Assembly (NCBI GenBank): GCA_014925825.1
Contig: JACGCK010000010.1
Span: 124,001 to 188,000 of the forward strand
Length of the DNA stretch: 64,000 nucleotides
Direction: 5' to 3'
Source: Pholiota molesta
Lineage: Eukaryota > Basidiomycota > Agaricomycetes > Agaricales > Strophariaceae
In this document: positions 23,198 to 33,644 of the stretch, in pieces
Layout: the number at the start of each line of letters is the position of its first letter
How positions within the stretch are numbered: the first letter of the stretch is position 1
The notes under the pieces: generated by a model
Database searches by the model: none
Told to the model about the DNA's origin: nothing
The model's input: only the letters and a program-made list of their open reading frames with translations
Position numbers and translations under genes: made by a program

Positions 23198-25234
23198 ATG
23201 GGCGTCGCAGACGTGTTCAGAGCAGTGTTGTCATTTTTCTCTGGCGATCCCGCTCTTGGCCCGGACATAAACAACACCAGCGAGGACAAAAACGTGAGCA
23301 GGAATCAAAGCATGAGTCTTGACTAACAAAAGAATAGCCTGAGCAAGATGCGCTTGAGAAATTTGAGCGACCAGCAACAGCTATGTTCAATGGGACACAA
23401 ACCATCAGTGGGGGCACTTTTGTGCAGAACGTCATAAGCAGCGATAGACGTAAGTAGAACTCTAGATATATATCTGGTGAGCAATGGACTGACCAGGATA
23501 TATAAAGGTGGTTTCAAGCTCCTTGAAAAGCGGGTCGCTACCTCCGCTTTTCATAACTCCGCGCAACATATCGACCCCCCAAGATGTCACCCAAATACAC
23601 GTGTCGCAATCCAGAAGCAGATATACGACTGGATCTTGACGGATCTCCTCATCCGCCAAGCGTGGATTATGTGGATGCATGGGGCCGCAGGCGCCGGCAA
23701 ATCCGTGATAATGCGGTCTATAGCAGAGCTATGTGAGCAGGCGCAGATCCCGCTCGCCACATTCTTCTTTTTTCGGACGGACGATACTCGGAATTCCATC
23801 TCTCCTCTGATTGCGACACTCGTATATCAGCTCATACAAAATATTCCGCAGGCCCAGGACGAAATATTTAGAGTTATTGAGAACAATCCACTCATTTTCG
23901 ACCAATCGCTCGAATCTCAGCTCGATAAACTCGTCATCCAACCACTTCTTCGGCTGCAGGAGCATTTCAAGCGCTTTTTCGTTATATTGATAGATGGCTT
24001 AGATGAATGTATCGAGCGCGCTCATCAAGCCGACCTTATCAAGCTGCTTGGTAGTGTTTCTCGCTCGAGGACGATCCCCGTCATATTTCTAGTCGCCAGC
24101 CGTCGCGAACCCCAAATCGAAGCGGTATTCGTGCGCAAGGAAGTTTCAGATATTGTTCTGACACTCCCGCTCGATAATTCCGATGTTGAACAAACCTCAG
24201 ACGACATTCGACGTTTTCTCGTCGACAATTTCAGAGATATCCGGGAGACACATTTGCTCAAGCGCTACCTCCCCATCCTACCCATCGACTGGCCTGCCCC
24301 GTCAATGGTCGACGAGATCTTAGCCAAGTCGTCCGGTCAATTTATTTTTGCATCGACCGTCATCAACTATCTATCGTCTCCCCGCGCCAATCCTTCCACT
24401 CAACTAGACATTATCCGCGGTATCCGCCTACGAGATCCCTCTTCCCACAATCCATTCGCGCATCTGGACGCACTCTACCAACATATCCTTTCGCAGGTCG
24501 AAGCGCGCGACAAGGTCTTCGATATCATCGCCCTGCATCTCCTCACCAACTACGACCACATCTCCACCTTTGAGCGCGTGTTTCTGCTGGAGGCCGGTGA
24601 CCTCGATGTCCTTTTCGCCGATCTCACGGCTGTCATTTTATGTGAGCCCCACACCAATGATACGCCCAAGCTGAAGTTTCTGCACGCATCATTACCCGAT
24701 TTCCTCCTCGACAAAACCCGTTCTGGACAGTACCACATCGACCTCGATGAATACAGGGTCAAACTATTATGCGCGTTGCTCGAGAGGCCTCCTCTAACAT
24801 TGGATGCTCTCTGGTGGACAGGTAATTTGGGACATGCAATCGACCAAGAACGGAGCCGTCTACTTGCAATCGGGGGGCTCCTCAAAAAAGCCAAGGCATC
24901 AGAACGCCTCCGCAGCGCATTCTTACATTTCAATTGCAGATTCTACAGCAAAGACTTTCTCACACACCGGGGCTCTCTGTGCCCTGATATTCTCGAATCC
25001 TTGAAACGACTGGTATGCGATGCCACAATGCACATTTATACTCGGCACACTGATGCTGCTCTATCCCAGGATTTTGGTGACGAAGGAGAGACGTATCGTC
25101 GTGTGGAGGACATGTTCGCTACGGAGCATGCACAGTACTGGCCCTGGCTCGATGAGTATACCAAGGGCGAAGTGAAACGAACAGCTCCTGACTTTACGGT
25201 CCGTATTGGTCAAATTCGGGAACAGGCGATGTAG
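23198..25234 (+). CDS. NACHT protein, copy 3 (intact, about 625 aa)
   Basis: STAND-type NTPase, full-length relative to its paralogues. Exons: 23198-23293 (32 codons, MGVADVFRAVLSFFSG), 23338-23449 (37 codons, MFNGTQTISGGTF at residues 48-60), 23508-25012 and 25070-25234. Introns are 44, 58 and 57 nt, the first with a CTAAC branch-like site. After the linker (FHNSAQ..PPRCHPNTRVAI) come P-loop GAAGAGKS at about 128-135, Walker B VILIDGLDEC near 228-237, sensor ASRREPQ near 266-272, a winged-helix-like region (SSGQFIFASTVINYL, NPFAHLDALYQHI) and a C-terminal helical part with the conserved KFLHASLPDFLLDK block. No repeat domain follows. The last intron is a multiple of three with no stop, so spliced and unspliced messages would both be in frame (625 or 644 aa). 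Role in innate recognition or incompatibility is inferred from the family only. Confidence 0.9.
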
Positions 25235-25560
25235 ACAGTAGTTCATAGGATTTCCTGCGAATTCACTTAACCGAAGATGAAGAGAGTAGTAGTGGGCTGG
25301 AGAGATGGATCAAATTAAGCATCTAAGGGACTATAAAAGACAGCACGAAAACGTATATGATTATTTGTGGAGTATAGATATCTCGAAGCATGGACGGCGA
25401 CGTGATATAAACGTTGTCTCAGTCGATATTCCAATGACAATGACCAGAATGTTCGATTATGTCACGAGAAGGAAGATGCACTAGAAGCGTGTACAGAGAT
25501 AGCACAAAGGTATGCTGCTGTTAAAAGTTCGGCTCCCTGGAACATGGCATGAGCCATTGG
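25235..25560. other. 3' flank of NACHT copy 3
   Basis: AT-rich, no ORF or repeat recognised. Confidence 0.4.
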
Positions 25561-25564
25561 CGCA

Positions 25565-26760
25565 TTGTTGGGAAGACTCTCACGGTTGTTTCCTCGTCCA
25601 CTCTCCCATCAACATTGCAGATATATCATCTCTGTGGCTCTTCTCGTGCTGTCACTGCGCCCCAGCATTGTGATCGCCATGGCTTGGCCAATACCTTGGG
25701 CTTGTTTGCGTAGACTGAAGGTGAAGTATGGTCACAATATTCACTGTCAGTACATTTCGCGAGTCTTACGCCCCCATGTACATGTGTCAAGCTATCAAGT
25801 GTACCCCACCGTGCACATTTGATTACAGTGCGACGCTCGCTCTCGTTACATCTTGTCCGCACATCACCGACACTTCAATTCGACATGCGGGTCCACCGTC
25901 CCAAGACTTCTATGCGCGCCTGTGCGCCGTACGCCCTGTCGCAATCCTTCATCCACCACATCTCTCCGTCTGGCAACTATTTCGCCGCTGATTTAGTTCT
26001 CCTCGTCTGCTCGGCCACCGACATTGCGATTGCGGACACATCGTCTTCGTGTGGTTCCTCTCTTGCTTCCATTGCGTCCCAGCATTATGATGTCCATGCA
26101 ACGGCGTTCCCGAACTGCGCAGTCCCAGCTCCTTGAACACATTTGCGTAGATTGGGGTGGCAAATGGTCCCTGTTAGTACGTTTCGCGACTCTCATACTC
26201 CTATAGCTACCGATTCCTACCTCAGCCCAAGAACACACAGCGCCATGTGATCTTGGTGACCCCTTGTGTGTTACGCCCTTCCTGCTGTTCATTATCACTG
26301 CTTACCTCCGCCTCTAGCGATGCACCTGTACATCGCAAGCTGTCCAGCGTCCGCCATGGGCTTCAACATCGGCCTCGACAACTCCTCTGTCTCGCGAGAC
26401 TGACGCCATTTCCGGGACGTGTTCTTGATCTTTCTCTTCCCATCTTCACTTGTCATTTAATATACTTTTCAGAGTACGATCGGGCGATCACTTACCGAGC
26501 TACTCATAGATATGCACCCTACCACCCTTGTGTTGAATGCCATCCTTGCCTACGTACACGCGTGTTAGCGCCTACCACGTGCCTGTGGTAAGTCATGTCC
26601 CCATTTCTGCATTCATTCTTATTTCTGCTGTTCTGTCTCGCTCGCTTCCGCCGTCCCTTCTACGCCTACGGGAACGGGGCCCGGGTCGTGGCCGCATGCC
26701 GCCGGAGAACGGCAGTGGTTGTACCCGATCTTAAAGATCGCACGGAACGACGTTTTGGCT
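25565..26760 (+). repeat. dispersed non-coding repeat, right copies
   Basis: Two tandem-like related units (25570-25775 and 25917-26215) match each other and 21265-21545. Shared words include CATCAACATTGCAG-like, CCCAGCATT and GTACATTTCGCGA. An upstream segment (25838-25920) matches 20870-20947. No frame is conserved. Confidence 0.6.
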
Positions 26761-27412
26761 GGCCATGTTGACGGGGGGCAGTGTCCTGCCCAAGCGCGTA
26801 TAGAGGAAAGCTTGTTGCATTGCCGTGTGTCCAAAGGCTCTCCATTCTCCGAGGCTCGCTGAGCAATACAAGCGGAAGAACTAGGGTAAGATATTTGGAT
26901 GTCGAAGCTTTGAAGGGTGCTGATCGGCGATGAACTCTTGCAGTCATTGAATGCACAGCGGAATATCAGCTTTCAGTCCCTCGTCTAACATTAAACTACA
27001 TATCTCAGATCCTCGGCGACCCTTGTATCTCCGGTAGTACATACTTATTTTGTTTTACAATACAGGTGGCGTTTATTTTTGCAGTTGATCACATATCTGT
27101 CTCACAAGAATGGTCTAATTCCTCGAGGCTGTGGCCGCTCCAGCTTCTAAGTACGTACTTCCTCTGGCTGACACTGAGCCCTTCCGACACAATCTTGATC
27201 AATGTTGAATAATTGGCCGAGAACATTGATATGTTCAGAGCTTGAAACTCAAACAGTCACAAGGTCAAAAACAAACAGATAATTATTCGATGCAATAGCC
27301 TTCAGTGTTGAAACTTTGTACATGTCTAATCTCGGTCTAATGCGATGCCTTGAGGCAAGCTATACGAGTTCTTTTCATCAACGTTCAGTTACAGATCGGC
27401 CTCACGGTCATG
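26761..27412. other. intergenic upstream of NACHT copy 4
   Basis: No gene seen. It ends in an (AT)n run at about 27418-27437 that could serve as TATA region for the ATG at 27513. Confidence 0.4.
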
Positions 27413-27512
27413 GGAGAAATATATATATATATATATACCCAGAGGCAACGTGGGACTTGCTGCAGCCTTCACCTCCGCCTCATCACGATTTATCGCTAGT
27501 GTTTTGTATTCC

Positions 27513-29735
27513 ATGGGCTTCGGAAAGATTCTTTTGGGAGAATTGAAATCGTTTTTCAGCAAGAAATCATTGCAGGGGGAAGCAACTACTACATTAGGGT
27601 CAGAGAATGGAGTCGATGTGAGTCAATTACTACGACGATAGCAAAACACTCACTGACATGCAGAGATCGCAGAGAAATTCATCGACAAGTCCTGGTCACT
27701 TTTTGGGGTCGATGATCATACGAGGACTTTGATTGACGAGCGAAATGGAGGAATTAAGAACCCAGTGGACCCAGGAGTGAGTCGACAAAAAAGAAATGCG
27801 TATAGAGAATTACTGATAGTAGAACGACACAGCTGGAGGACAGGTCAATGAGATTTGATGATACAAAGAATAGCGGCATTTCGGTTGGGGGAGGCTCAGT
27901 CAGTGTCAGCAATGTGAATTCCGGTAACACCACAACGGTTACAGGGACTTTCATTCAGAATAACACCCGAGCGAGAGGATAAGACGTATGTGGCCTTTGA
28001 GAATTAGGTCGTGTTCTGATTATAGTGTTGATTTCTCAGCCGGATTCGAGCTTCTACAAAAGCGCGTCGCTACCTCCGCGTTCCATAACTCTTCCCAGCG
28101 CGTCGATCCTCCTAGATGCCACCCGAACACACGCGTAGCAATCCAGAAGAAGATCTACGACTGGATTCTATTGGATGTTGTCGCTCGCCAAGCGTGGATT
28201 ATGTGGATGCATGGGGCCGCAGGCGCAGGCAAGTCCGCGATTATGCAGTCTATTGCCGAGCTTTGTGAGCAGGCACAAATCCCGCTAGCCAGCTTTTTCT
28301 TTTTTCGGACGGATGATACTCGAAACTCCCTAAACTCCTTCGTCGCGACACTCGTCTATCAACTCATTCAGGGAATTCCACAAGTTCAGGACGATATACT
28401 GGGGGTCATCGAGAGCCATCCGCTCATTTTCGACCAATCACTTCAATCTCAGATCGAGAAACTCATCATCCAACCTATTCTTCGGCTGCAGAAGCAGTTC
28501 AAAAGGTTTTCGTTGTCATGATCGATGGTCTCGATGAGTGTGTCGAGCGTGCTCATCAAGCCGATCTTATCAAGCTACTTGGGACTATCTCTAGCTCAAG
28601 GACAACACCTGTCATATTTCTAGTCGCGAGCCGTCGCGAGCCTCAAATCGAGGCCGCATTCGTACGCAAGGAGGTTTCGCGTGTTGTTCTAACACTCCCA
28701 CTCGATAATTCTGATGTTGAACAAACCTCAGAAGATATCCGTCGTTTGTTGTCGACAAATTCAGCGATATCAAGGAGACTCATTTGCTCAAATGCCACCT
28801 CCCAGTCGATTGGCCCGCCGCGTCAATAGTCGAAGAGATCGTAGTCAAGTCATCAGGTCAATTTATTTTCGCATCTGTAGTCATAAACTATCTATCATCC
28901 CCCCGCGCCAACCCTGCTACTCAACTCGACATTATCCGTGGTATCCGCCTGCGAGGTCCATCTTCGCTAAATCCATTTGCACATCTGGACGCACTCTATC
29001 AACATATCTTCTCCCAAGTCGAGGTGCTTGACAAGGTCTTCGACATCATTGGATATGTGCTGTCCGGTGGATACCACGGTATTGAACACATGGAGAGAAT
29101 ATTTCTCCTTGAGGTCGGTGAGATCGATTCCCTTTTTGCTGATTTAACGGCCGTCATCTGGTGTGAGCCCCGTACACGATCAACTGCCAGGATGAAGTTC
29201 CTCCATGCATCACTCCCCGATTTCCTGAGTGACAGAAGCCGTTCGGAACGATATCACATCGACGTTGACGAATATAGGACGAGACTATTATGCACTTTCC
29301 TCGAGAGGTGTCCTCCAACATTGGATCCGCTCTGGTCTTCCGATAATCTAATGCATGCAATTGACCGAGAAGGGAGCCGTTTGTATGCAATCATGTACCT
29401 CCTTGAAAAGCAAAAGGCGTCAGAGCGACTTTCGCGGGCATTTATGAACTTCAACTGCAAATTCTACGCCGAAACCTTTCTTGACGGCTGGAGCGAAATT
29501 TGCACTGATACACTAAGAATTTTGAAAGGACTGGTACGCGACACCACAACACACAATTATACCGCACGCTAACATTGTCCTACAACAGAGATTTGGTGAC
29601 CGTGGCAAAGTATATCGCCATGTAGTGGGCGTGTTTGCTGAAGAGTGTGCAAGGTACTGGCCCTTGATCAATGACACCGTTAAATGCGAGATAGAATCAG
29701 AGTCCCCTGACCTTTATGCGGTATGTAACACGTAA
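27513..29735 (+). pseudogene. NACHT protein, copy 4 (pseudogene)
   Basis: Same architecture as copies 1-3 but decayed. Exon-like pieces: 27513-27617 (MGFGKILLGELKSFFSKK), 27666-27776, 27833-27985 (with SGNTTTVTGTFIQNN in place of the ISGGxF motif), 28040-29533 and 29589-29735. Three lesions are visible against copy 3. The motif exon ends in an in-frame TAA just before its GTATGT donor. A T is lost near 28519, inside the strand leading to Walker B. One base is lost near 28755. P-loop GAAGAGKSA and DGLDEC are still readable across frames. The last intron (29534-29588) has a good CTAAC branch site, and the last exon resumes in frame to TAA at 29735. The extra exon at 27666-27776 has no counterpart in the other copies. 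Protein similarity to copy 3 is high, so decay is recent. Confidence 0.88.
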
Positions 29736-30771
29736 CGTAGCAAAATTTCAAGTTAATATAAGAATTCCAGTTGGCGCATTTATGAAAGTGTTTGTCAAGT
29801 CGGGTCGGTAATTGTCGAAATTAAATTTTTTGATTGTGAATGAACACTGAAGCTTATATGATGCCCCATCTTACGGTAGTCGAGAGCTACGAGGTTCGAT
29901 TTCGCGTTTGAGCTACGTGGTTCGGCTGATCGCGAACCGGGCCGACAATATTTCTTGTCCCTATCCTCAATTCAGTCAGACAATGCTCGAAATTCCTCAA
30001 CCTCCTTAACTTTTACTGGGCTTAGGTGAGGGAAACAGCTCAATTTTAGATGTAAAACATATTTTATTATCAATTTATCAAACCAAATCTATTCATACGT
30101 GAAGTAGTCAATAATTATATAGTCTTGCAGGAGGTGATGCTGCATGTATTTAACAGTTTGCATCGTCACAGCCGCCCAATGGTGAGAGTTCCATTAGGCA
30201 CGGCTCAAATCCTTGTGCGGCAAACGCGACGCCGCGTCCAGGTGCTCTCAGCGCGCCCACCAGATTCGCGCCCTTCTGTTGCGCGGGAGTTACCCCCGAG
30301 AACGGGTCGACAGACAGCAGGCCCGAGTTCGATTGGGCGCAGCAGCGGGCGCGGGCTTTAGCGCGGGCTTGGGGACCCCGCTCGTTCCGCGAGTGCGTGC
30401 GGTGGTGAGGGTACTCGTGCCGTCGAAGAAGGCCAGCCGCGAGGGCGCGACGGCGGGCAAGTGGTTCTGGCTACGCTGTTCCTTCCAAGTACATACCAGG
30501 AGTTCGTGATGCCCCGCATCTTTTGCTGCTGTTGCTTGGCACCTCGTCGTGGTACGTACCAGGACTTGTATAGCCGCTTCTCGGAGTCCAAAGCCGCACG
30601 CGCTGGGAGGAGCTCCGTCTCGTTCAACATCCATTGCAAGCGACGAGGGCGGGGCCAGCACATAGAGGGAGAGCAATCCCCGTTGAGTTGACCCCGACGA
30701 GTGGATCTCCACTGGTCCTGTCAAAATAATCAGCGGTTGACATCCGCAATCCAATGGGGAGGGGCACTCCC

Positions 30772-30834
30772 TTCAGTATCCGACATTCCTGGTGCATCCG
30801 TCTTCAGTATCCGACATTCCTGGTGCATCCGTCA
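30772..30834. repeat. 31-bp tandem duplication
   Basis: The unit starting CTTCAGTATCCGACATTCC occurs twice head to tail inside the long-TIR element with no visible difference. Confidence 0.8.
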
Positions 30835-31308
30835 TTTGCGCGGTCATTCATTCGTTGGAATTCGTTCTTTCGAGTGGGGCGCTTGCTTTCAAAGTTAGAA
30901 GCCAGCTTGTTTACTCGTTCTCGTTGAGTTAGGGGGGAGAGGCACACGGCGGCGGTCGGTGATTGGGCGATGGCAGTGGGGAGGCAAGAGGAGGGAGGCA
31001 GGGAAATTGCAATTTCAAAGGTGTGACGCGACTCTGAGCGACTTGCATTCACGTGATCGGGCTTGCCAGTTCGGTGGACGCGACGTATTATTACGTAACA
31101 CGTTCTCCTTGCGGTTCCCAAACAATTCCCATAGTTCTCCTGATGTTGAACGTTTTTCACCAAGAATTCTCGCCGTGGTACGCTGGGGCACCCTACGCCC
31201 GACTCATAACTTGGCCATCAGGGAGGAACTCGCAGCCTCAACGTCATCCCCAGCCAGTGAAGATAATTTAGACTCAATCCCTCCCGCGTCGCCGCTCCAA
31301 GCACCATG

Positions 31309-31548
31309 TTACCAGCAGCATCGGCACCATGTCAATGCATAGTGCGAGGTATGTGCCCCCTTATTAACTGTTCTGTAAATGACCCAGCCCGTGCGTTTCC
31401 ACTGTTCCCGGAGGACTCGAAGATCTCCTAGACTCGCCACCATCTCCTGCAACACGTCGCTGGACGAGACGGCGCTCTCGCGCACGCGGATCGATGGACC
31501 AACGATGTGTCGGATGAATGCAGGAGATCCTAGATATCCATGCAGCAT
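31309..31548 (-). pseudogene. coding-like fragment inside the long-TIR element
   Basis: Reading the minus strand from about 31548 gives a protein-like stretch (LGSPAFIRHIVGPSIRV, SSDVLQEMVASLGDLRVLRE) of about 55-60 residues, which then degenerates. I do not recognise the family. Its position inside a transposase-less element and its codon structure suggest a captured host gene piece rather than a gene. Confidence 0.3.
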
Positions 31549-31865
31549 TACCTCCTGCCAGGAAAAACAGTAGTCACTGACTAGTATGTACTATACTTAT
31601 GTACATAAATTGAATAGACTAATGATAAAATATGTTTCAACTTTCTCGTCTCAAGTTTGAGATGTTTCCCTCTCATAAGCCCTATAAAACTCAAGGAAGC
31701 TATGGAATTTTCAGCATTTTATGATCGTGAACTGAGGATAGAGTTAAGAAATGTGGTCGGCCCGGTTTGCGATTAGCCGAGCCACGTACCCGGTTTGCGA
31801 TTAGCCGAGCCACGTAGCTCATACACGAAATCGAACCTCGTAGCTCTCGACTACCGTACCCATCT

Positions 31866-32970
31866 GATCTTGTTGAAGAAGGAACTAGATTACGAGTAAA
31901 AAAGAGTTGACGCAATATCCACCAAGCCGTAACGACTATATCTCAACAACGCCATTGCGAAAACACAAACTTAAATATTGCATTCTCACCATCCAATTGA
32001 ATAAACGCGAAGCAAGTATTACGCACATGTATCGCATTACCATTACATCCCGGTACGACAGACCTTGAACTTTGGACCTAAAAATCGAAAGAACGTACAT
32101 ACCGCTTTCAGCATTGCACGCACTCGGACCGAACGCAAACTGCGCCGATAGCAACGATTAGGGGTATCCGAAGCCTGGCATACACGCTCGAACAGCATCG
32201 ATCGCGCTCACGGAAGATGGACACGGGAACAAATCGGCGCAGGCTCGCCGAAATACGAGAAGAGACGGAGGGTATCAGGAACGGTACAGGCGCTAACATG
32301 CTTTGAGGCGATGAGAACGTACCCTACGATTAGCGCCGTTGTCTTTTCTCAACCTTGAGGTCCGTGAAGACTCAATGAAATGTATCATCTTCAAACGAGA
32401 TCGAGGGAAAGCGGCACGCAGTCAATGGAGATTGGACCAGCTGGATGGTGTTTAACTGATCAATACGGTATTCGTTGCATCGTTCTGTTGGGGTGAAATG
32501 GGAGGAAAGAAAGATCAATAACAATAAGGGTGCCAGTATGAATTAAAGGGTGAAGGACGTACCTTGTGGGTAAGCCAATGCGATTCTGAGCGCGGGTTGG
32601 TCCTCGGATTCAGAGACTGCATCGCGACCAAGTTGCGTGTGGCCTATTGCCTCATCCAGAGGATCGCTAGAGGGAAATATGCGGGGTCAAAAGGGAGCAT
32701 AGGAGGCACGTATGAGATATCACGGCTGGGCTTGTACTACTTATTGAAGAGCTGTACGGATTGGCGCAGCCGGCGCGTACGAATAGGGCGTCAGACAATT
32801 TTTATCGAAAATTGACTAACACATTGACGCGCGTGGGCCAGTGCAACAGATACTATCGTGCATGTCGGATAACATTGTGCAAGATGCACATGGAGGACTA
32901 TGTGAGGCAAGTCTGAGAGCATGGTTAGAACTTAGCGTTGGTTTGTATCAAGCTTTGATCAAGCTTCGTT
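31866..32970. other. intergenic, no gene recognised
   Basis: No ORF with recognisable composition, no tRNA and no repeat seen apart from the TSD at its left edge. Confidence 0.4.
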
Positions 32971-32971
32971 C

Positions 32972-33298
32972 CAGCTATTGTCAAAACGCGAGGCCACCTC
33001 GTACTTTTCGTTCAAGTGGCGCTGTCCACTCTTCTGACGTCAAGAAGCACGGCGAAGTGGGGTAGAACAGGGTCGCTGTGTAGATTGGGTGATAAAAAAC
33101 TAAATAAAGCAAAAATAAAGCAAAAATTGGTTTGAAATCTAGCAAGTGATGCAGCTTCGTGCAAAACCACTGTTGAGCGAGAACGCGGCCTGCGTCATGC
33201 CGCCCAACTTCATCCAAATGGAATTGGTTGCGACCCACACCGCCACTTGAGCGAAAAGTTCAGGCGGCCTCGCCAACCTCGCGTTTTGACAATAGCTG
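32972..33298. mobile_element. 327-bp MITE-like inverted-repeat unit
   Basis: The left arm (32972-33027, CAGCTATTGTCAAAACGCGAGG) reappears inverted at 33237-33298 with few mismatches over about 57 bp. The interior is AT-rich and non-coding. No convincing target-site duplication was found, so the exact ends are provisional. Confidence 0.6.
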
Positions 33299-33372
33299 TC
33301 ATAAAATGTGGCAGGAAAGTAATATTCGAGGCAGGCAAATTCTGGAGAGAAGGCGGACTCTGAAATTTCGTA

Positions 33373-33460
33373 GGCGCTGTAGTGTAGCGGTTATCACTCA
33401 AGATTCTGATGTTTTCAGCTCTGAGTTCTTGTAACCCCGGTTCGATTCCGGGCAGTGCCT
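33373..33460 (+). tRNA. tRNA-Gln (CTG) with 16-nt intron
   Basis: Acceptor stem GGCGCTG / CAGTGCC (7 pairs, one G-T). D-arm GTGTAGCGGTTATCAC. Anticodon stem CAAGA / TCTTG, with loop TT-CTG-A, then a 16-nt intron after position 37. T-arm CCCGG-TTCGATT-CCGGG. Discriminator T. The cloverleaf closes only if the intron is removed. The anticodon CTG decodes CAG (Gln). The same gene with a different intron is at 52727-52826. Confidence 0.93.
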
Positions 33461-33644
33461 CTTATTGAAAAATGTTATGCTTCCTTTTTGGCGTTGATGG
33501 CAAGAGCATTGTTGTGGGTTGTTAGGCCCAGACGGCTATTGTCCGCCATTGTGCTTGGGCCTGCTTGTCGCTTGTTCTCCAATTCTGCGCTACCACCAAG
33601 CTACCACTCATCTCTTTCCATCTCTTCCCCAACACCACCCACAG

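Larger units (their letters stand above)
29872..31858. mobile_element. non-autonomous long-TIR DNA element, 7-bp TSD
   Basis: The ends are inverted repeats of roughly 230 bp. The left end begins TACGGTAGTCGAGAGCTACG at 29872 and the right end is its complement, ending at 31858, with similarity extending past the GGGCTTA words near 30021 and 31676. The right arm has an extra 30-bp tandem copy (31767-31818). A perfect 7-bp target-site duplication, CCCATCT, flanks it (29865-29871 and 31859-31865). The interior (30180-31560) is GC-rich and encodes no transposase. TIR length and TSD size suggest a Mutator-like relative, but a P- or hAT-type origin is not excluded. It lies about 140 bp downstream of NACHT copy 4. 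Confidence 0.85.

Noticed and set aside
29888..29940. GGTTCGATTTCG resembling a tRNA T-arm
   Set aside because: No acceptor or anticodon stem fits; the stretch is part of the terminal inverted repeat.
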